Positions 41,559 through 41,890 of a stretch of 41,890 bases of DNA are shown here, piece by piece. How positions within the stretch are numbered: the first letter of the stretch is position 1; each line of letters starts with the position of its first letter. The notes under the pieces were generated by a model, which was not told the DNA's origin, made no database searches, and saw only the letters and a program-made list of their open reading frames with translations. Origin of the DNA: Bacteroidales bacterium (GTDB lineage Bacteria; Bacteroidota; Bacteroidia; Bacteroidales; UBA3824); contig JAGCVU010000193.1 in assembly GCA_017962175.1 (NCBI GenBank), positions 1-41,890 of the forward strand, in the 5' to 3' direction. The position numbers were made by a program, and so were the translations under genes.

Positions 41559-41592
41559 CAAGGAAAGGCTCCCCACTCCCCGCCTTTCCTTG
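41559..41592 (-). terminator. Terminator of the RelA/SpoT gene
   Basis: CAAGGAAAGGC (41559-41569) pairs perfectly with GCCTTTCCTTG (41582-41592), 11 bp with a 12-nt loop. On the minus strand a T-rich stretch (TTGTTTTAATTT) follows. It also stands at the end of the convergent PIN gene. Confidence 0.75.
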
Positions 41593-41598
41593 CTACAC

Positions 41599-41890
41599 TC
41601 ATTCTTTCTCCACCGAAACTTTCTCCACAAACTTGATGCTGCGTAATTTCTCCACAAGGAAATCTTGTTGCGATTTGCTGTTGAGGAGGACCACGACGGT
41701 GACGGAGAAACGTCCGTTGTCGGTTTCGGAAAAATTGAACGAGCGGATATGGATGCGGTAAGTTTCTGAAATCAACTTGGTTATGCTGCCACTCGCTCCG
41801 GGTTGATAAACGCCTTCGATGTTAAGTTTGGCATTGAAGGTTTTGGATTCAGAATTCTGTTTCCACACGGCGTTGACCACGCGGTAGGGA
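41599..41890 (-). CDS. C-terminal ACT domain of a RelA/SpoT-type ppGpp synthetase (5' part outside window)
   Basis: About 97 C-terminal residues are visible (YRVVNAVWKQNS, then FNAKLNIEGVYQPGASGSIT, ITKLISETYRIHIRSFNF, FSVTVVVLLNSKSQQDFLVEKLRSI). The pattern beta-alpha-beta-beta-alpha-beta with the AVW-lead and I-x-I-R-S motif matches the ACT/RRM domain at the end of long RelA/SpoT homologues. The domain senses amino-acid state or binds the ribosome-bound enzyme. The catalytic parts lie outside the window, so the relA or spoT type cannot be decided. Confidence 0.75.
   Translation of the reverse strand, partial: PYRVVNAVWKQNSESKTFNAKLNIEGVYQPGASGSITKLISETYRIHIRSFNFSETDNGRFSVTVVVLLNSKSQQDFLVEKLRSIKFVEKVSVEKE

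Overview
The window is about 42 kb of chromosome from a member of the Bacteroidota, most likely the order Bacteroidales. The signs are SusC-like TonB-dependent outer-membrane protein architecture, Bacteroidota-only domain families (DUF4876, DUF6850, DUF4857), lipoproteins and signal peptides ending in the phylum-typical A-Q, weak or absent Shine-Dalgarno sequences, a tRNA without encoded CCA, and many promoters of the Bacteroidota form TTTG-N19-21-TAnnTTTG. No phage, transposase or conjugation genes were seen. The species cannot be named from the sequence alone.

Layout. 1-3.2 kb (minus): a surface beta-helix lipoprotein, a VTC-type polyphosphate polymerase and a DUF4956 membrane protein (cut by the window edge) form one tightly coupled operon. 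3.3-11.9 kb (minus): a six-gene operon made of a TonB-dependent receptor, DUF4876 lipoprotein, DUF6850 beta-barrel, ABC ATPase, ABC-2-like permease and DUF4857 membrane-anchored protein. This is a complete envelope-spanning but functionally undescribed system. 12-15.9 kb: a polysaccharide flippase, a divergent small lipoprotein, two GtrA proteins, a SlyD-like prolyl isomerase and tRNA-Arg(CCU), whose terminator abuts the second gtrA gene. 15.9-20 kb: methionine aminopeptidase, a hybrid sensor kinase with a periplasmic-binding-protein-like sensor, and a sirtuin. 20-22.5 kb: an extremely Asp-rich protein, a small secreted protein, a HEAT-like protein and a CYTH triphosphatase-like protein. 22.5-23.6 kb: an orphan ParA and a 105-residue partner with a ParB-like N-terminal motif. 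23.6-31.4 kb (minus): a six-TM protein with a long acidic tail, an M1 aminopeptidase, a protease/propeller/beta-barrel outer-membrane protein and FtsE. 31.5-36.8 kb: a DUF389 membrane protein, a 21-residue lipoprotein-like peptide gene with its own promoter and terminator, a C69 dipeptidase next to a DAACS symporter, and lumazine synthase. 36.8-41.5 kb: an accessory-looking patch with a DUF3990 (ADP-ribosyltransferase-like) pair, an uncharacterised membrane protein, an M43 metalloprotease, and an XRE-ImmA/PIN toxin-antitoxin-like pair. 41.6 kb to end: the ACT-domain C-terminus of a RelA/SpoT protein.

How parts work together. The C69 dipeptidase and the dicarboxylate/amino-acid symporter are adjacent and fit peptide breakdown plus uptake. 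The sensor kinase and sirtuin are 7 bp apart. The polyphosphate polymerase, surface lipoprotein and DUF4956 protein share one transcript. The best candidates for undescribed biology are the six-gene TonB/ABC operon, the ParA partner, the DUF3990 pair, the tiny lipoprotein gene, and a heptad repeat family that supplies the stop codons of the genes it adjoins.
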